Shown piece by piece: positions 25,702-37,049 of a DNA stretch of 64,000 nt. The stretch is from Hermatobates lingyangjiaoensis (Eukaryota; Arthropoda; Insecta; Hemiptera; Hermatobatidae). Where the stretch lies: NCBI GenBank assembly GCA_026182355.1, contig JAPFBL010000068.1, positions 11,941,001 through 12,005,000 of the forward strand, in the 5' to 3' direction. The translations under genes and the position numbers were made by a program. How positions within the stretch are numbered: the first letter of the stretch is position 1; each line of letters starts with the position of its first letter. The notes below the pieces were generated by a model. The model was given only the letters and a program-made list of their open reading frames with translations, had not been told where the DNA came from and did no database searches.

Positions 25702-27359
25702 TTTTTCTCTTTAAATGAGGAGTTTTCTCAAATGAATAAAAATTGTTATAGCTATTAAGTTGTATTGCTTTCTCAGTAAAACCATTGTTAGCTAAAACAT
25801 ATGAAGTTTCATCGTTATTTCCATAAAAAAAATATTTACAGGTCCAACCTGAGGAAAGACATGAACGTCTATATGAACAAAATCGGCCGAACAATGCGTG
25901 CATGCATTGATACTTGGAAGTTTTTTGTATGTAGATGATATGATATTATTGCAGTGCAAAAGAGTTGTTACTAATATTAGAGAAAATTGTATTATATCAT
26001 GACGTGTAGATTCTTATCTACTTAACTAATTTCACGCTGATCAACATGTTTAAATCTATCTTTCTTTATGAACACCTTTCCTTCAACTTAGATGAATGTT
26101 AATCAACACTAACGGTTTGACTGAATTTAACCTACCCTAATGTTATCTTTCACTTAACATAAATCAATTAGTGATATACTAATACACTTAACTTAAACTA
26201 TGTATCTCGTATTTGCATAAATGCTTCTACAGGTGCTGCTCTTGATTATGGACAAGCACGAAAACAATGAATGAAGGACTATACAACTTAGGATTGCATG
26301 GCTAGAGTTTTAATGTAGAAAATTATTAGTTATCTCATAACTAATATGAGATAACTAATATTAGTTATTCTAACTAATATTAGAATAACTTCTCGACTAT
26401 TCTACAAGAAGACTAAGTTGTCTTCTCGACTATTCTACAAGAAGAATAATTTTCTTCATTACATTATTAAACTAATATTAAGGATAATTTAGGTTATTTT
26501 ATGAAATAATTGGCAGTGATAATGTAGTAAACGGGGAATACGTGCCATTGAACATGGGTTTAAGATATATAGTGCGTGGTCAGAATATTGGTTTCGTCAA
26601 ATTTAATTTGAAATACTTACAAGTGGTATACTCATAGTTTACTAGTCAATGATTTTTTATTAGACTTCGCAAACAACTTGTCTGGAAATCTTTTAGAGCA
26701 ACCCAAATGGTAAAAGTTGGGATCTGCAACTACCACTAAAGAAATGGGGTCTCCTTTCCTCGACTAATGCATTATCAGTGTTGCCATTTCTACTATATTT
26801 AATTTATACAGTCTATTTAAATTTAGAGTACTTGCTTGGATACCTTAGAAGGAATATACTTGTTTAGCTTTATGTTTTTATTTTTAAACCTACTTTTATA
26901 TTCATAATTTTACAAAATTAATATTTGTACTTACTGGACTAACTTTTTAATTATTTCTGTTTCTCAAATAATTGAATGTATTTTCAAGACTTCTAACATG
27001 TATTTAAAAATAATATAATTTTAAAATAGGAAAAATAGAACATATTGGTGTAGTTTTTTGGTTTTTTTTTCATGAATTGTCTGTACAGTATCAGAAATGG
27101 AGAAACTTATTTCTTTTAGAAAAGCATGCAAGTTTAGAAATAAAAGTGGTTTCGTTTGTAAAGAATAGTTAGTTTTAATAAGTCAGTAACTCATATAGGT
27201 TATTGACTAATAATAGGGGGGGGATGTATTCTTCTCTTTTTGTTCATCTTTTTTTACTCAGTCTTACTGTATTGTTAATCCACACTTTAAAGTCTTGCTT
27301 TCTGAATAGCTTTTATTGTATGAGAGGAATGGTAAGGGTTATTCTTCAAAAAGCCTACA
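25702..27359. other. AT-rich intergenic DNA with a small tandem duplication
   Basis: No gene is recognised. At 26,388-26,445 the string CTTCTCGACTATTCTACAAG occurs twice in tandem next to AACTAATATTAG palindromes. A short ORF on the minus strand at 25,637-25,903 overlaps the repeat end and looks like chance. Confidence 0.4.
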
Positions 27360-28057
27360 TTTTTTAAAACATTAGTCTATTTCGACCAACGACCAACGAG
27401 ATTTTCCGTGCATTGATGGACGTTGGGGTCAGGCAGTTCCAAGATAGAGGCTTTCACCTGCTTGTCTGTTTGTTCTACTGTAATTGTTTAAGTCTGTCGG
27501 GTAGATCGGTATGTTTGTTTCTGTCCTGTCTATGGTGAGTATGTTTCGTGGTTGTATGGTCTTTGAGTCTAAAGTCGTCAGTTATCGTTAATTTGGTGAT
27601 CTGATTAGTCGGAGGGGGATTGGTTTCAGGGATTTTGAGGTAAAAGTATTCTTACTAGCAGGTTAGAGTGTAAGGGAAGTTTTCTGTCTTCATTGATAGT
27701 CCGACGCCTAATGTAAGTTTCTATTGATTCCATCCTTAGATCAAGCTGGATATCGACATTTCTGGCATAAAAAGTAGCATTGGCTACAAGGCGAGCACAC
27801 TTGTTCTGGACAACCTGGAGTCGGTTTTTGTTAGTTATCGCAGAATTGTACCAGACAGAACATCCAAAAGTCATGGTAGTTCTTATAACAGCCTTGTAGA
27901 CAACCTCCTTCACTGCATGAGGAGTATCCCTTGATTTAAGGATGGGGTATAAATGACACAGCAACGCTGTACCCAGTTTGTGGTTCGTTGCTAGATGGGA
28001 TTTGAAAGTTAGTCTGCTATCCAGAATAACTCCCAGATAGTGGACTTCTCTTGTAAA
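27360..28057 (-). pseudogene. Jockey/CR1-like LINE reverse transcriptase C-terminus (5'-truncated)
   Basis: The minus strand is open from 28,057 to 27,626. It encodes the end of a non-LTR retrotransposon RT and its connecting region: REVHYLGVILDSRLTFKSHL (the 'KYLGv.lD..ltf..H' segment), then VVYKAVIRTTMTFGCSVWYN (the 'lY.s.i.p.m.YG..vW' segment), then LQVVQNKCARLVANA (the 'lq..qNk.lR' segment), and RRRTINEDRKLPLHSN near the end. These are standard post-palm motifs of Jockey/CR1-type LINEs. The element lacks ORF1, the endonuclease and the catalytic palm, so it is a dead 5'-truncated copy. A stop lies just upstream of the open part. The GC-richer 27,360-27,625 is probably its 3' UTR. Confidence 0.75.
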
Positions 28058-28584
28058 TTAGTCTATTTTGTATGACGTTTGCTTTTATGTATGATTGGTC
28101 GGGAAACCCCCGGCGTAAATGCAAAGGTTTCTCATCTATAAAGTGCAGGCTGCAGGTAAGGTGCTTGAACTACAGCAGCCTATACTCAGAACCTTGCTTG
28201 AACAAATTTTATGTTAAAATAATATTACTTGTAATGTAATGTAATACTCATACTTGTGATGTAATACTTTGTCATCTATACAGATAAATAAGCATAATGC
28301 ATGTTTGATCTACAAGTGAAATTGTAAAACCACGGAACTATTCTCCAATCGAACGACGAGTTCAGGGAGGAAAATAGACGTGAGATGTCTACTATTGATC
28401 TTTACCTCAAAGTATTCAACAGGACTATACAAAATAAAATTTACAGACATTTTGATGGTATAAAGATATTTAAAAAAAACGGAAGTTACTTCTTGGGTCA
28501 TATCTGACTTTACACATTGTCTCGTGGACATTGAGACCCTGATCCCTTAAATGTTTACTGTCGCTTTACTGTTTCTCTGACTGA
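28058..28584. other. Intergenic, possibly decayed LINE upstream part
   Basis: At 28,060-28,200 the sequence is GC-richer than the background and may be the decayed upstream continuation of the LINE. I could not follow a reading frame. Nothing else is recognised. Confidence 0.3.
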
Positions 28585-28785
28585 AGCGAAAAAACGTGTG
28601 AGTGGCTTACACTTAATTTGACTATAAGTACACATAATACGAACTCGTTAAAAAAATGAGTTTTATTTTAAATATAAATATAGTTATGTAGTTCAAATAT
28701 ATACTTTAGAGTAAAATATTAAAAAGTCATACATATGAATTTAATGGATTCATTTGTTTTATTAAACATTCAGTCAGTTATTATC
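28585..28785 (-). mobile_element. Divergent HINE-like 3' end, subfamily copy 1
   Basis: The minus-strand 3' end is recognisable by GTGAGTGGCTTACACTTAAT and TGACTATAAGTACACATAAT. It aligns over about 200 bp with 29,785-30,000 better than with the main family. It marks an older or separate subfamily of the repeat. Confidence 0.45.
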
Positions 28786-29784
28786 TTTTTAGGGTACTCT
28801 AGAAAAGTGGTTGGTGAAAGTTTGTCTCCAAATTTCCTTAATCAGTTATGAGCAAAAATTCCTTTGGATTTTAATTAATCTATTTCAAAAAAGGCTATTT
28901 CAGTGCAATGGAAAGGGTGGTCAGAGTTTTAGATCGATGAAAATAAATCATTCAAAGACCAATTCAGTATTCTGTTTCACTTGAAAACCTGTTTAAGAAG
29001 GCCTTTGAAATTGGCTTAGATCGTTCCACTCTTTTTAATTGTCACATCTTTTGTGATGCACCATTGTGTAAGGCAAGCCTTATTTCATATTAATTCCATA
29101 TTTCTTGAGACTTTATTTTTTCCCAACCTGCCACAGAGCTGTAGAAAAGAAAGTGAAATGGAGAGAAACTGAAATTAATGTATTTTTAATGGTTAACATT
29201 ATAAGATGTATATATATATCACAAAAGTTGTTCCCAGGAGATGAAAAAGAACGACATACCACTCATTATTAGTTTTGAATAGTCATAATTAGTTCACCAC
29301 ATTGTATTTATATGTGTAGTAATAACATAATTTATATAATTGCTAAAGTTGATGACAAAGTTAATTTAGAGTAATGAATATAATTATGAACATCACTGAT
29401 AATGTACTGCAATATCTCAAAATCTTCTGTGGAATTCGAATTGTTCTGATTTTTTTCGATTCTTATAGCTACTGCTACTCTTATGTCTTATTCTTATGTT
29501 TTATATACATTACTGTATTAATAATGAATACTGCATTAATTACTGTAACACTGTATTAATGTTTTAATTCTACTGATTTACATTATTATCAGAAATGGAA
29601 CAGTACAAATTTTATGTTAGCTTCTCTTTTTTTTTAAATTCATCCTAAATGAGTCGAAAGTCGCCCTAATTGATTATACTTTTTCTGAAAAGTGTATATT
29701 ATTACTAATTATGTACAGTTAACAATACAACTCTATTTCTATTCCAAAATTTTTGAAAACATCTAGATACCCGAGAATATGAAA
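28786..29784. other. AT-rich intergenic DNA, nothing recognised
   Basis: No gene or repeat is recognised between the two divergent subfamily copies. Confidence 0.4.
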
Positions 29785-30000
29785 AAAGAAACTATGGAGT
29801 AGCTTAAAATTAATTTGAGTATAAGTGCACATAATACTAAAATCGTCTGTCAATCGAATGAGTTTTTGTTATATTTTAATGTAAATATAGTTATGAACTT
29901 AAAATATATAGTCTAGTAAAGTATTAAAAATTCATGCATATCAATTTAATGGTTTCATTTATTACAACTATAAAAATTTAGTCAGTTATTAAAAATTATA
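29785..30000 (-). mobile_element. Divergent HINE-like 3' end, subfamily copy 2
   Basis: This is the partner of 28,585-28,785. It shares ATAAGTgCACATAATAC, ATGAGTTTT, AAATATAGTTATG and TCAATTTAATGG..TCATTT blocks. The hairpin is degraded (GGAGTAGCTTAAAAT). Confidence 0.45.
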
Positions 30001-31489
30001 TACATTCATAACAATTTTATTATTGTAATAAATTTTTGAAACAATATTTGAAACATTGAGGCTAGGTTATATTTTTATGACCTACTGAGGCTTACGGGGC
30101 TTGAGTCGCGTCGAACTAGTGACGAGCGCTATCGCATCTGACCTATTTAGCTTACCTTTCTTCTTTTAATGTCACCTCTGAATTTTAAGTTTTTTGTTAA
30201 ACTTCAAAATTTTCCTCAAAGAATGATCTTTTGCCTGTAAATGTTATAGGTATTGTTTGCAAAAATCTTTTCATTTCAAGGAGATTGTTTCACTTTCAGA
30301 TTGAATGTGATCAAAGATTTCTGCAACTTCCAGACACAATTTGCATTTTCAAATGATTGTAATTCTATGTTCCGTAAATAGTAGTTAGAAAACAAATTGT
30401 GGTTAGATAATCTACATAAATTTATAAGTTTTCTCTTTGAAGCAAAACTATTTTCTTAAAAATATAAATTGAGTTGGAAAGAGTTTTTAAAGCAAATTAG
30501 ACACGTTTGTTAAGTTCTAAAATTTTTCAGTCTATTCCAAACGGTTCACTAACTTATACCTGTACTCCTTTGAATTCAGGTACTCACATTACAGTTAAAT
30601 CATTTTTACTGTTCGATTATTAATTTATATTGCATCAGTATACTAAACTGGAGTTCTTTCTTGAAATCAATTAGCTTTTTATCCATGTGACCATAATTTC
30701 ATTACTTCAACATCCTCTGTAAAATCTATACTTACTCTAATTTGCAATTCTTTGTGTTGTAATCTAGTAATGTGATCTAGTTTAGAATTTGTGGTATAAG
30801 AAATCTATATATTCCTGATGATTTAGTAGATAGCAAAGCTGTACTATCAAAAGTTCTTTCTAATAGGTCTAATAAGGATTATTTTTTTCCTTAAAGATTT
30901 TTCTATGTTGTTTACCAATTTTTATAACTAATTGTGGTGTGGTATGCACCGTGGTTTAGATGGTTATAAAATATACATAAGAACTTATAAAGAAAATATT
31001 TGTTGCATTATGTTCATGGTATGCAAGGAATGTTGTACTAAATATAAAAGGGACTTAATTAATCTCTAAAGTGAATACGATATTTTGTTTGTAAGTATTA
31101 TTTGGTAAAATAATATTTTTGACAAGAGCTGTTATATAGATTTTTTTAACTATACTTTATTTAATTAAACTTTTTTGAGTCAATGCTATGGATCAATATA
31201 ATTATATTTTATGTGATGAACATTTTATACAATATTTTCTATATATAATCAGTTCCACCAATTTAACAAATTAACGCATAAGACATCGTACAAATAAATA
31301 GTTGCAATACAAAATAAAATTTTCCCTTTCCTTAGTTCAGTTTAATATTTTGATTACTTTTGAAACACAACTAGATTTTCTAAAAGTTTATTTGAAATCT
31401 CTAAATTAGCCCAAAAGAGGTTTAATTATAGGAAGCTGAAACAGTAAGCCAAAAATGGTGAGATGTTAAGGTGAGATTGTGGCCCTTAA
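30001..31489. other. AT-rich intergenic DNA with possible SINE scrap
   Basis: At 30,075-30,165 a GC-richer patch read on the minus strand has AGTTCGACGCG, a weak B-box-like string. It may be a decayed tRNA-derived fragment. The rest shows nothing. Confidence 0.35.
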
Positions 31490-31740
31490 AGACGTAATTA
31501 GCGTTGACATTCTAGATTTTATAAGGGTAATTAAAAAAGGCCAGTGTTGACAAAGGCGAAAGCCAGGGTAATTTGGCTAATGGGGGAGGCTTGTTTGGCA
31601 GACTGTGTGTTCTCGGCTGAGACCAGTGCCTGCTACACTGTGCTGGATGGAGAACAGCTTGTTAGCAGCGCTTTCATTTAGCAAAAACAAGTCCATGAAG
31701 TCATCGCCAATTGCAGTCTTTTTTTTTTTTTTTTTTTTTT
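31490..31740. other. GC-richer island ending in T22; candidate conserved element or exon
   Basis: About 230 bp of distinctly GC-richer, complex sequence sits in AT-rich DNA. On the plus strand one frame is open for about 60 codons and includes an ATG with MENSLLAALSFSKNKSMKSS. On the minus strand a frame is also open for a shorter distance. I do not recognise any protein. No copy occurs elsewhere in the window, so it is not one of the repeats here. It ends in a 22-T run at 31,719-31,740. It could be a non-coding conserved element, an isolated exon or a SINE read backwards (poly-A on the minus strand). Confidence 0.3.
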
Positions 31741-31920
31741 CTTAAGAAATGGCAACATGCTGTCTTACAGGCTATGCATTTATTATTGTTTATTAAAATT
31801 TCATTTTATATGAAATAAGGTATTAAACAAATAATGTTAAATACACGTAATATTATTAAATTTCTGAAATTTATTACTAATTTTAATTTGAATCAAACTG
31901 TTGTGTCCATTTTAATTCGA

Positions 31921-33048
31921 AATAATTTATGAAATGATGTAATAAATATTGGGCTTTTAGCGAGGTAGTGGTGGTGTTATTTTATCCCCGTCATCCTACA
32001 AACCAAATACGATTAGCAAAGCTATTAGGATCAAATAATTTATGGAATGATGTAATAAATATTGGGCTTTTAGCGAGGTAGTGGTGTGTTATTTTATCCC
32101 CGTCATCCTACAAACCAAATACGATTAGCAAAGCTATTAGGATCAAATAATTTATGGAATGATGTAATAAATATTGGGCTTTTAGCGAGGTAGTGGTGTG
32201 TTATTTTATCCCCGTCATCCTACAAACCAAATACGATTAGCAAAGCTATTAGGATCAAATAATTTATGGAATGATGTAATAAATATTGGGCTTTTAGCGA
32301 GGTAGTGGTGTGTTATTTTATCCCCGTCATCCTACAAACCAAATACGATTAGCAAAGCTATTAGGATCAAATAATTTATGGAATGATGTAATAAATATTG
32401 GGCTTTTAGCGAGGTAGTGGTGTGTTATTTTATCCCCGTCATCCTACAAACCAAATACGATTAGCAAAGCTATTAGGATCAAATAATTTATGGAATGATG
32501 TAATAAATATTGGGCTTTTAGCGAGGTAGTGGTGTGTTATTTTATCCCCGTCATCCTACAAACCAAATACGATTAGCAAAGCTATTAGGATCAAATAATT
32601 TATGGAATGATGTAATAAATATTGGGCTTTTAGCGAGGTAGTGGTGTGTTATTTTATCCCCGTCATCCTACAAACCAAATACGATTAGCAAAGCTATTAG
32701 GATCAAATAATTTATGGAATGATGTAATAAATATTGGGCTTTTAGCGAGGTAGTGGTGTGTTATTTTATCCCGTCATCCTACAAACCAAATACGATTAGC
32801 AAAGCTATTAGGATCAAATAATTTATGGAATGATGTAATAAATATTGGGCTTTTAGCGAGGTAGTGGTGTGTTATTTTATCCCCGTCATCCTACAAACCA
32901 AATACGATTAGCAAAGCTATTAGGATCAAATAATTTATGGAATGATGTAATAAATATTGGGCTTTTAGCGAGGTAGTGGTGTGTTATTTTATCCCCGTCA
33001 TCCTACAAACCAAATACGATTAGCAAAGCTATTAGGATCAAATAATTT
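31921..33048. repeat. 112-bp satellite array, about 10 units
   Basis: Units of 112 bp start at about 31,921, 32,034, 32,146, 32,258, 32,370, 32,482, 32,594, 32,706, 32,817 and 32,929, with a partial start at 33,041. Each contains GGGCTTTTAGCGAGGTAGTG and ACGATTAGCAAAGCTATTAG. The first unit has one extra G and a substitution, and the eighth lacks one C. Otherwise the units I compared are identical. 112 is not a multiple of three, and no ORF crosses units, so it is not coding. Confidence 0.97.
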
Positions 33049-34080
33049 TACAGACTGTTCTGCCTTCTGATACTTAAAGGCAATTTCGTTTCGTTTGTAT
33101 AAACTAGTAATTAATCGACGATTAAAATAATAAATATACCTCATATAAATCATATTTGCAAGTGTCTTATTCATATATAGATTATAAATGAATCAAATAG
33201 GCTTTTTTGTAAATATTGAGCCTGTAATTAATTTAATGTCTTAACAAATAGCGTTTAAGTATACAATATTGCTCAGTAAGTTACATTGTACTTACTGAAA
33301 TTGTAATTAAGTAAATTGTACTGTTAAATTGAAATAATATATTATGAGGTATGAAGTGATTTGAGGGTTTTTGAAGAATGAATTAGTATTAAAACGAGTA
33401 ATAACACTTTTGAATTATTAATTTAATGTTGGAATATAAAAGCAATAAATATATACGATGGTGCACGTGAGATGAATTAATGTTTTTCTGCTTGAATGTT
33501 CCCGATGATAACTATTATCTCTTTGTAACATGTGTGGTTATTAGTAATAGTATAGTAGAGTAATATATTAGTAACAGCATTAATAGTAATTTTTATTATT
33601 AATAGCAGTAGTATTACTTGTTTGTTTTCAAACGATTGGGTGATTCTTCAAATACTCTAATTCTCCGCCGTAGTCGCTAAGGGAATCATCAACTACCGAT
33701 GTATCCTTTAAAGATATTGACTAAAAACCTAGGCCAATAATTATTATGATTTATTATAAAACTATTATTGCAATAAATATATATATTGCAATTGTGTTAT
33801 AATATATAATAATACATTATTATATAATACTATATTGTGCTATAGTATTATAAATATTATAGTACTGATATTATTTATTATAATACAATAATATATTGTA
33901 TAAAATACCATAGTATGAAATAACGATGGTAAAAACTATGATGAAAAATTAAATTTAAAACAATTTGATTTATTTGTACAGTTGTTCTATCACACATTAC
34001 TACTACTAATTCTAATGACCATAAGAATTAGTAGTAAGAATTAAATGTTATTCTAATAACCATAAGAATTAGTAGTAGTA
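33049..34080. other. AT-rich DNA with dense TA/AT palindromes
   Basis: No gene is recognised. 33,770-33,905 is almost pure A/T with many short TATTATA-type palindromes. 33,996-34,080 has an ACTACTAATTCT / AGAATTAGTAGT inverted repeat next to the PLE-tail-like motif. Confidence 0.4.
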
Positions 34081-34170
34081 ATGTCTGTCATACCTCGTTA
34101 AGTGTCTGGAGAGTTTGCTCGGTTTCGGGTCCGCCTGGTTCCCATCTTCAAGAGCAACTGACAGACATTT
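34081..34170 (-). mobile_element. PLE-tail-like motif fragment
   Basis: On the minus strand the sequence reads TTGAAGA - TGGG/CCCG hairpin - GAAACC (34,123-34,151). It is enclosed by TTGCTC/GAGCAAA arms and then by a second pair TGTCTGTCA (34,082-34,090) / TGACAGACA (34,159-34,167). It matches the core architecture of the PLE 3' ends but without further sequence identity. Confidence 0.45.
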
Positions 34171-34515
34171 TTGCTTTGCATGTTTCTTTCATTGCTATAC
34201 TTTTTCCTTTATTTCTTATTTCATTGTTAATTTTCAGTTCTTTGTGTCGTCTTTTAAATGTTATTCCAAACCTCAGTAAAACTAACCCAATAACTATAAT
34301 TATGGTTATTGTTGATTGCTATTATATTATATTTAACAGTTAATTTACCTTTATTAAAAGAGAGTTGGACTATTGTTTTTGTTTGTTTTAAACATAAGTA
34401 CTAATGAAATATCTACAGTGTTAAAATGGAATGTACTGATGGAGAGCGAGAGTGAATAGGGAGAAATTGGGCGAGCAAGGGACAGAGACTTTCTGTTTGT
34501 TGCCTCTAGGCCAAA

Positions 34516-34811
34516 TTACACTGAAAACTTAGTTAGCCCACAGACCAGTGGTTCGTTTTGGCCAAGTTCGCTACCACCCATAAAGCCTGCTTCACCAGTT
34601 CTAACTCTAATGCTCCAAGAGTAGCTGGCGATTCTTAAGAATGTACTACGTTTAACAAAGAACTCAAAATAAACTTCGACAATTTTTAATTTTATAAATA
34701 AGTGTGCATAAACAAAAGTCAGATGGATTTCAAATGCATTATTTAATACGATTATATAATTAATAAAATATATATTGTATGGGTTTTTGTCTTTTATGAA
34801 CAGTTTGAATA

Positions 34812-34815
<4 letters not shown>
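34516..34815 (-). CDS. Unrecognised ORF (99 codons), probably spurious
   Basis: The longest ORF in this stretch encodes a hydrophobic, Phe/Ile-rich N-terminal half and ends in a GC-richer segment (34,520-34,640). No domain, signal or homologous copy is recognised. Its AT-driven composition suggests chance for most of it. The last third, which contains FMGGSELGQNEPLVCG, may belong to a decayed element. Confidence 0.15.
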
Positions 34816-34848
<33 letters not shown>

Positions 34849-35141
34849 AAAATAAAGTTTATCGGGATTCGGTCAATTCCTCAGTTTCAAATTACTCTCA
34901 ACGCCAACGTTTCGGTTTTTATTTAAAGCCTTTTTTATAGGCAGAAGTATACATTTTGAAACAGAAAAACTAAGTATTACATTACAAATTATTTTGTAAA
35001 GAAAAATAGTCTGTGAATTTCAACAAAGAAATTCAGGTTCTGTGAACCTGAAGAACTGACCGAGTCCCGATAAACTATAGTTTTGTTTCTATTCCACGGT
35101 CGATACTATTATCAATATATATATATATATATATATATATT
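34815..35141. mobile_element. Fold-back element bracketed by (TA)n
   Basis: (TA)n at 34,815-34,846 and 35,116-35,141 brackets a ~270-bp insert. Its arms are TTTATCGGGATTCGGTCAAT (left) and an inverted copy with GAACTGACCGAGTCCCGATAAA (right, about 35,050-35,075). Inside the left arm, read on the minus strand, is ACCGAAACGTTGGCG. The second member of this family is at 58,985-59,140, with the same ends. There is no ORF. It resembles an inverted PLE terminus with a short centre. Confidence 0.6.
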
Positions 35142-35728
35142 TGTGTACAAAGGCAGCAGGTCTTCCCATAAGCATATGTGAGTTTTAATATTTGTGTACA
35201 ATGCAGCAGGTCTTCCTTAAGCATATGTGAGTTTTAATTTTGTGTACAAAGGCAGCAGGTCTTCCCTTAAGCATATGTGAGTTTTAATATTTGTGTACAA
35301 AGGCAGCAGGTCTTCCCTTAAGCATATGTAAGTTTTAATATTTGTGTACAAAGGCAGCAGGTCTTCCCTTAAGCATATGTAAGTTTTAATATTTGTGTAC
35401 AAAGGCAGCAGGTCTTCCCTTAAGCATAATGAGTTTTAATATTTGTGTACAAAGGCAGCAGGTCTTCCCTTAAGCATAATGAGTTTTAATATTTGTGTAC
35501 AAAGGCAGCAGGTCTTCCCTTAAGCATATGAGTTTTAATATTTGTGTACAAAGGCAGCAGGTCTTCCCTTAAGCATATGTGAGTTTTAATATTTGTTACC
35601 AAAGGAGCAGGTCTTCTTAAGCATATAGTAAGTTTTAAATTTCTGTACAAAGCAGCAGGTCTTCCCTTAAGTATGTAAGTTTTAATATTGCGTACAAGGC
35701 AGCAGGTCTTCCCTTAAGCATATGTCTC
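35142..35728. repeat. 51-bp minisatellite, about 12 units
   Basis: Units of about 51 bp contain TTTGTGTACAAAGGCAGCAG and CTTCCCTTAAGCATATG. Their GCAGCAGG marker occurs near 35,153, 35,205, 35,252, 35,303, 35,354, 35,405, 35,455, 35,505, 35,554, 35,604, 35,653 and 35,701. Unit length varies between 46 and 52 bp through small indels. Decay is strongest at the right end. The 17-codon repeat seen in one minus-strand frame is broken by these indels. Confidence 0.95.
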
Positions 35729-35739
35729 TTCCCTACCAG

Positions 35740-35827
35740 AGTCTCACCGCAGAGTGATACGAAAATAGAGAGTGTCAACAAGAAACTGGTCAATGCAGAA
35801 GCTGCTGCTTATTTTAATGATATATGA
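35740..35827 (+). CDS. Candidate terminal exon (weak)
   Basis: A pyrimidine-rich CTCTTCCCTACCAG acceptor-like sequence directly precedes an open segment encoding a peptide with SDTKIESVNKKLVNAEAAAY, ending at TGA 35,825-35,827. I do not recognise the peptide. No upstream exon, donor or polyadenylation context has been established, and the acceptor-like string partly resembles the adjacent minisatellite unit. It is reported only as a candidate. Confidence 0.15.
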
Positions 35828-35944
35828 TATAACAATATGCATAGTTTCGCACAAAATATTCGCCCAGATTAATACATATTGACTCTAAACAGCAGTCAAT
35901 AAAATGTTTCTTATAATTATGGATTACTCATAATTCAATTTTTT

Positions 35945-36720
35945 ATAGGTTTATTTGATCTAATATAATGAATATTTTATACAATTTTTTATTGCTTCCA
36001 GATATAGGATTTTAATTTATTAATTACATTTATTTTTGTATGGTTGTTTAAGATATATGCGTGCATAAGTTTTAATTTGAAACAAGGAGATATTAGGTTA
36101 GACAGCCGCATCTGTAGTCGAGGCATACCTCCAGTTTTTACTTTTTGAAGTGAGCCTGACAATTCTCCCGCAACAGGATTGCAGTCATTCCTAAAGCTTG
36201 ATTTATTACTACCAGCCTTCTGTCATATTCACCCCATTCCCTTCTTTTATCATTCTTACTTCTAACCTTTTCTACTCTGCCTTAAGTGGAACTGAAGTAA
36301 ACGAATTGCTTTTCGCAGCATCAATGTAATGTTCCCAAGAAGTAATATTTTTCCTGTCAACACATGAATTTTCCTTGGTAAACCATAATTACGCACTCAC
36401 AAACTCACAATTTTTTTGAAGTAGAGTTTTGATGTTGATCTATATATGATGAATCTTTTATACAAGTTTCTTTTATTGACTTTTAATATCACAGTCATCA
36501 TTCAATTTTAAGTGATGCTTAAAATATTATATACATAAATTGAATACTAAACTTTGTTTAGCTCAAGAATCTTAACAAACAGCCGACATTGTACGGGCAT
36601 GCACCTTATAAGTTTTTACCTTCTTTGAAGGAGCCAGTGACAATTCGTTTCTATCGTCAACAAGAGATTCAGAATTTCCTCAGAACTCTGGATTCCCACA
36701 ACAAAGAGGGAAGCATGTTA
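35945..36720. repeat. Old tandem duplication, period about 490 bp
   Basis: Two segments align in order. TTGATCTaatatAATGAATaTTTTATACAA (35,948) matches about 36,437, and ACAGCCG....GGCAT.C....AGTTTTTAC.TT..TTGAAG (36,105) matches about 36,578, followed by GAGCC.....GACAATTC in both. The copies are strongly diverged, which points to an old event. Only the first copy has the full unit; the second fades after about 36,700. No coding frame is shared. Confidence 0.6.
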
Positions 36721-37049
36721 AGAAAAAAATTATTTTGACCTTACATTAATTTATAATATACCCAATATCCTAATTTTTCATCTTACTGCCCGGTCTAATT
36801 ATATCTCATCGCATTACTAGAGATTCACATTGGTGAATGTCAAATTCGTTTAAACTATTCTAACTAATGAACTATTCGCTTGACCACATTGTATTATTAT
36901 TGGCATAGGAATAATAAAATTACATTTTATTTAACATTTCATTTGAGAAATGTAACATTCTTCACAATGCTATGGTTATATTTTGCATATCGATAAAAGA
37001 AGTCCATATAGTTAATAATAATTTTACTCTTCTTATTTTTGTTACACGC
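36721..37049. other. AT-rich intergenic DNA, nothing recognised
   Basis: No structure is recognised. Confidence 0.4.

Noticed and set aside
31921..33048. Possible CRISPR-like array (regular repeats)
   Set aside because: The units are directly contiguous with no unique spacers and the genome is eukaryotic; this is a satellite.
35217..35402. ORF with a 17-residue internal repeat
   Set aside because: The 51-bp minisatellite happens to be a multiple of three; indels between units break the frame, so there is no coding constraint.
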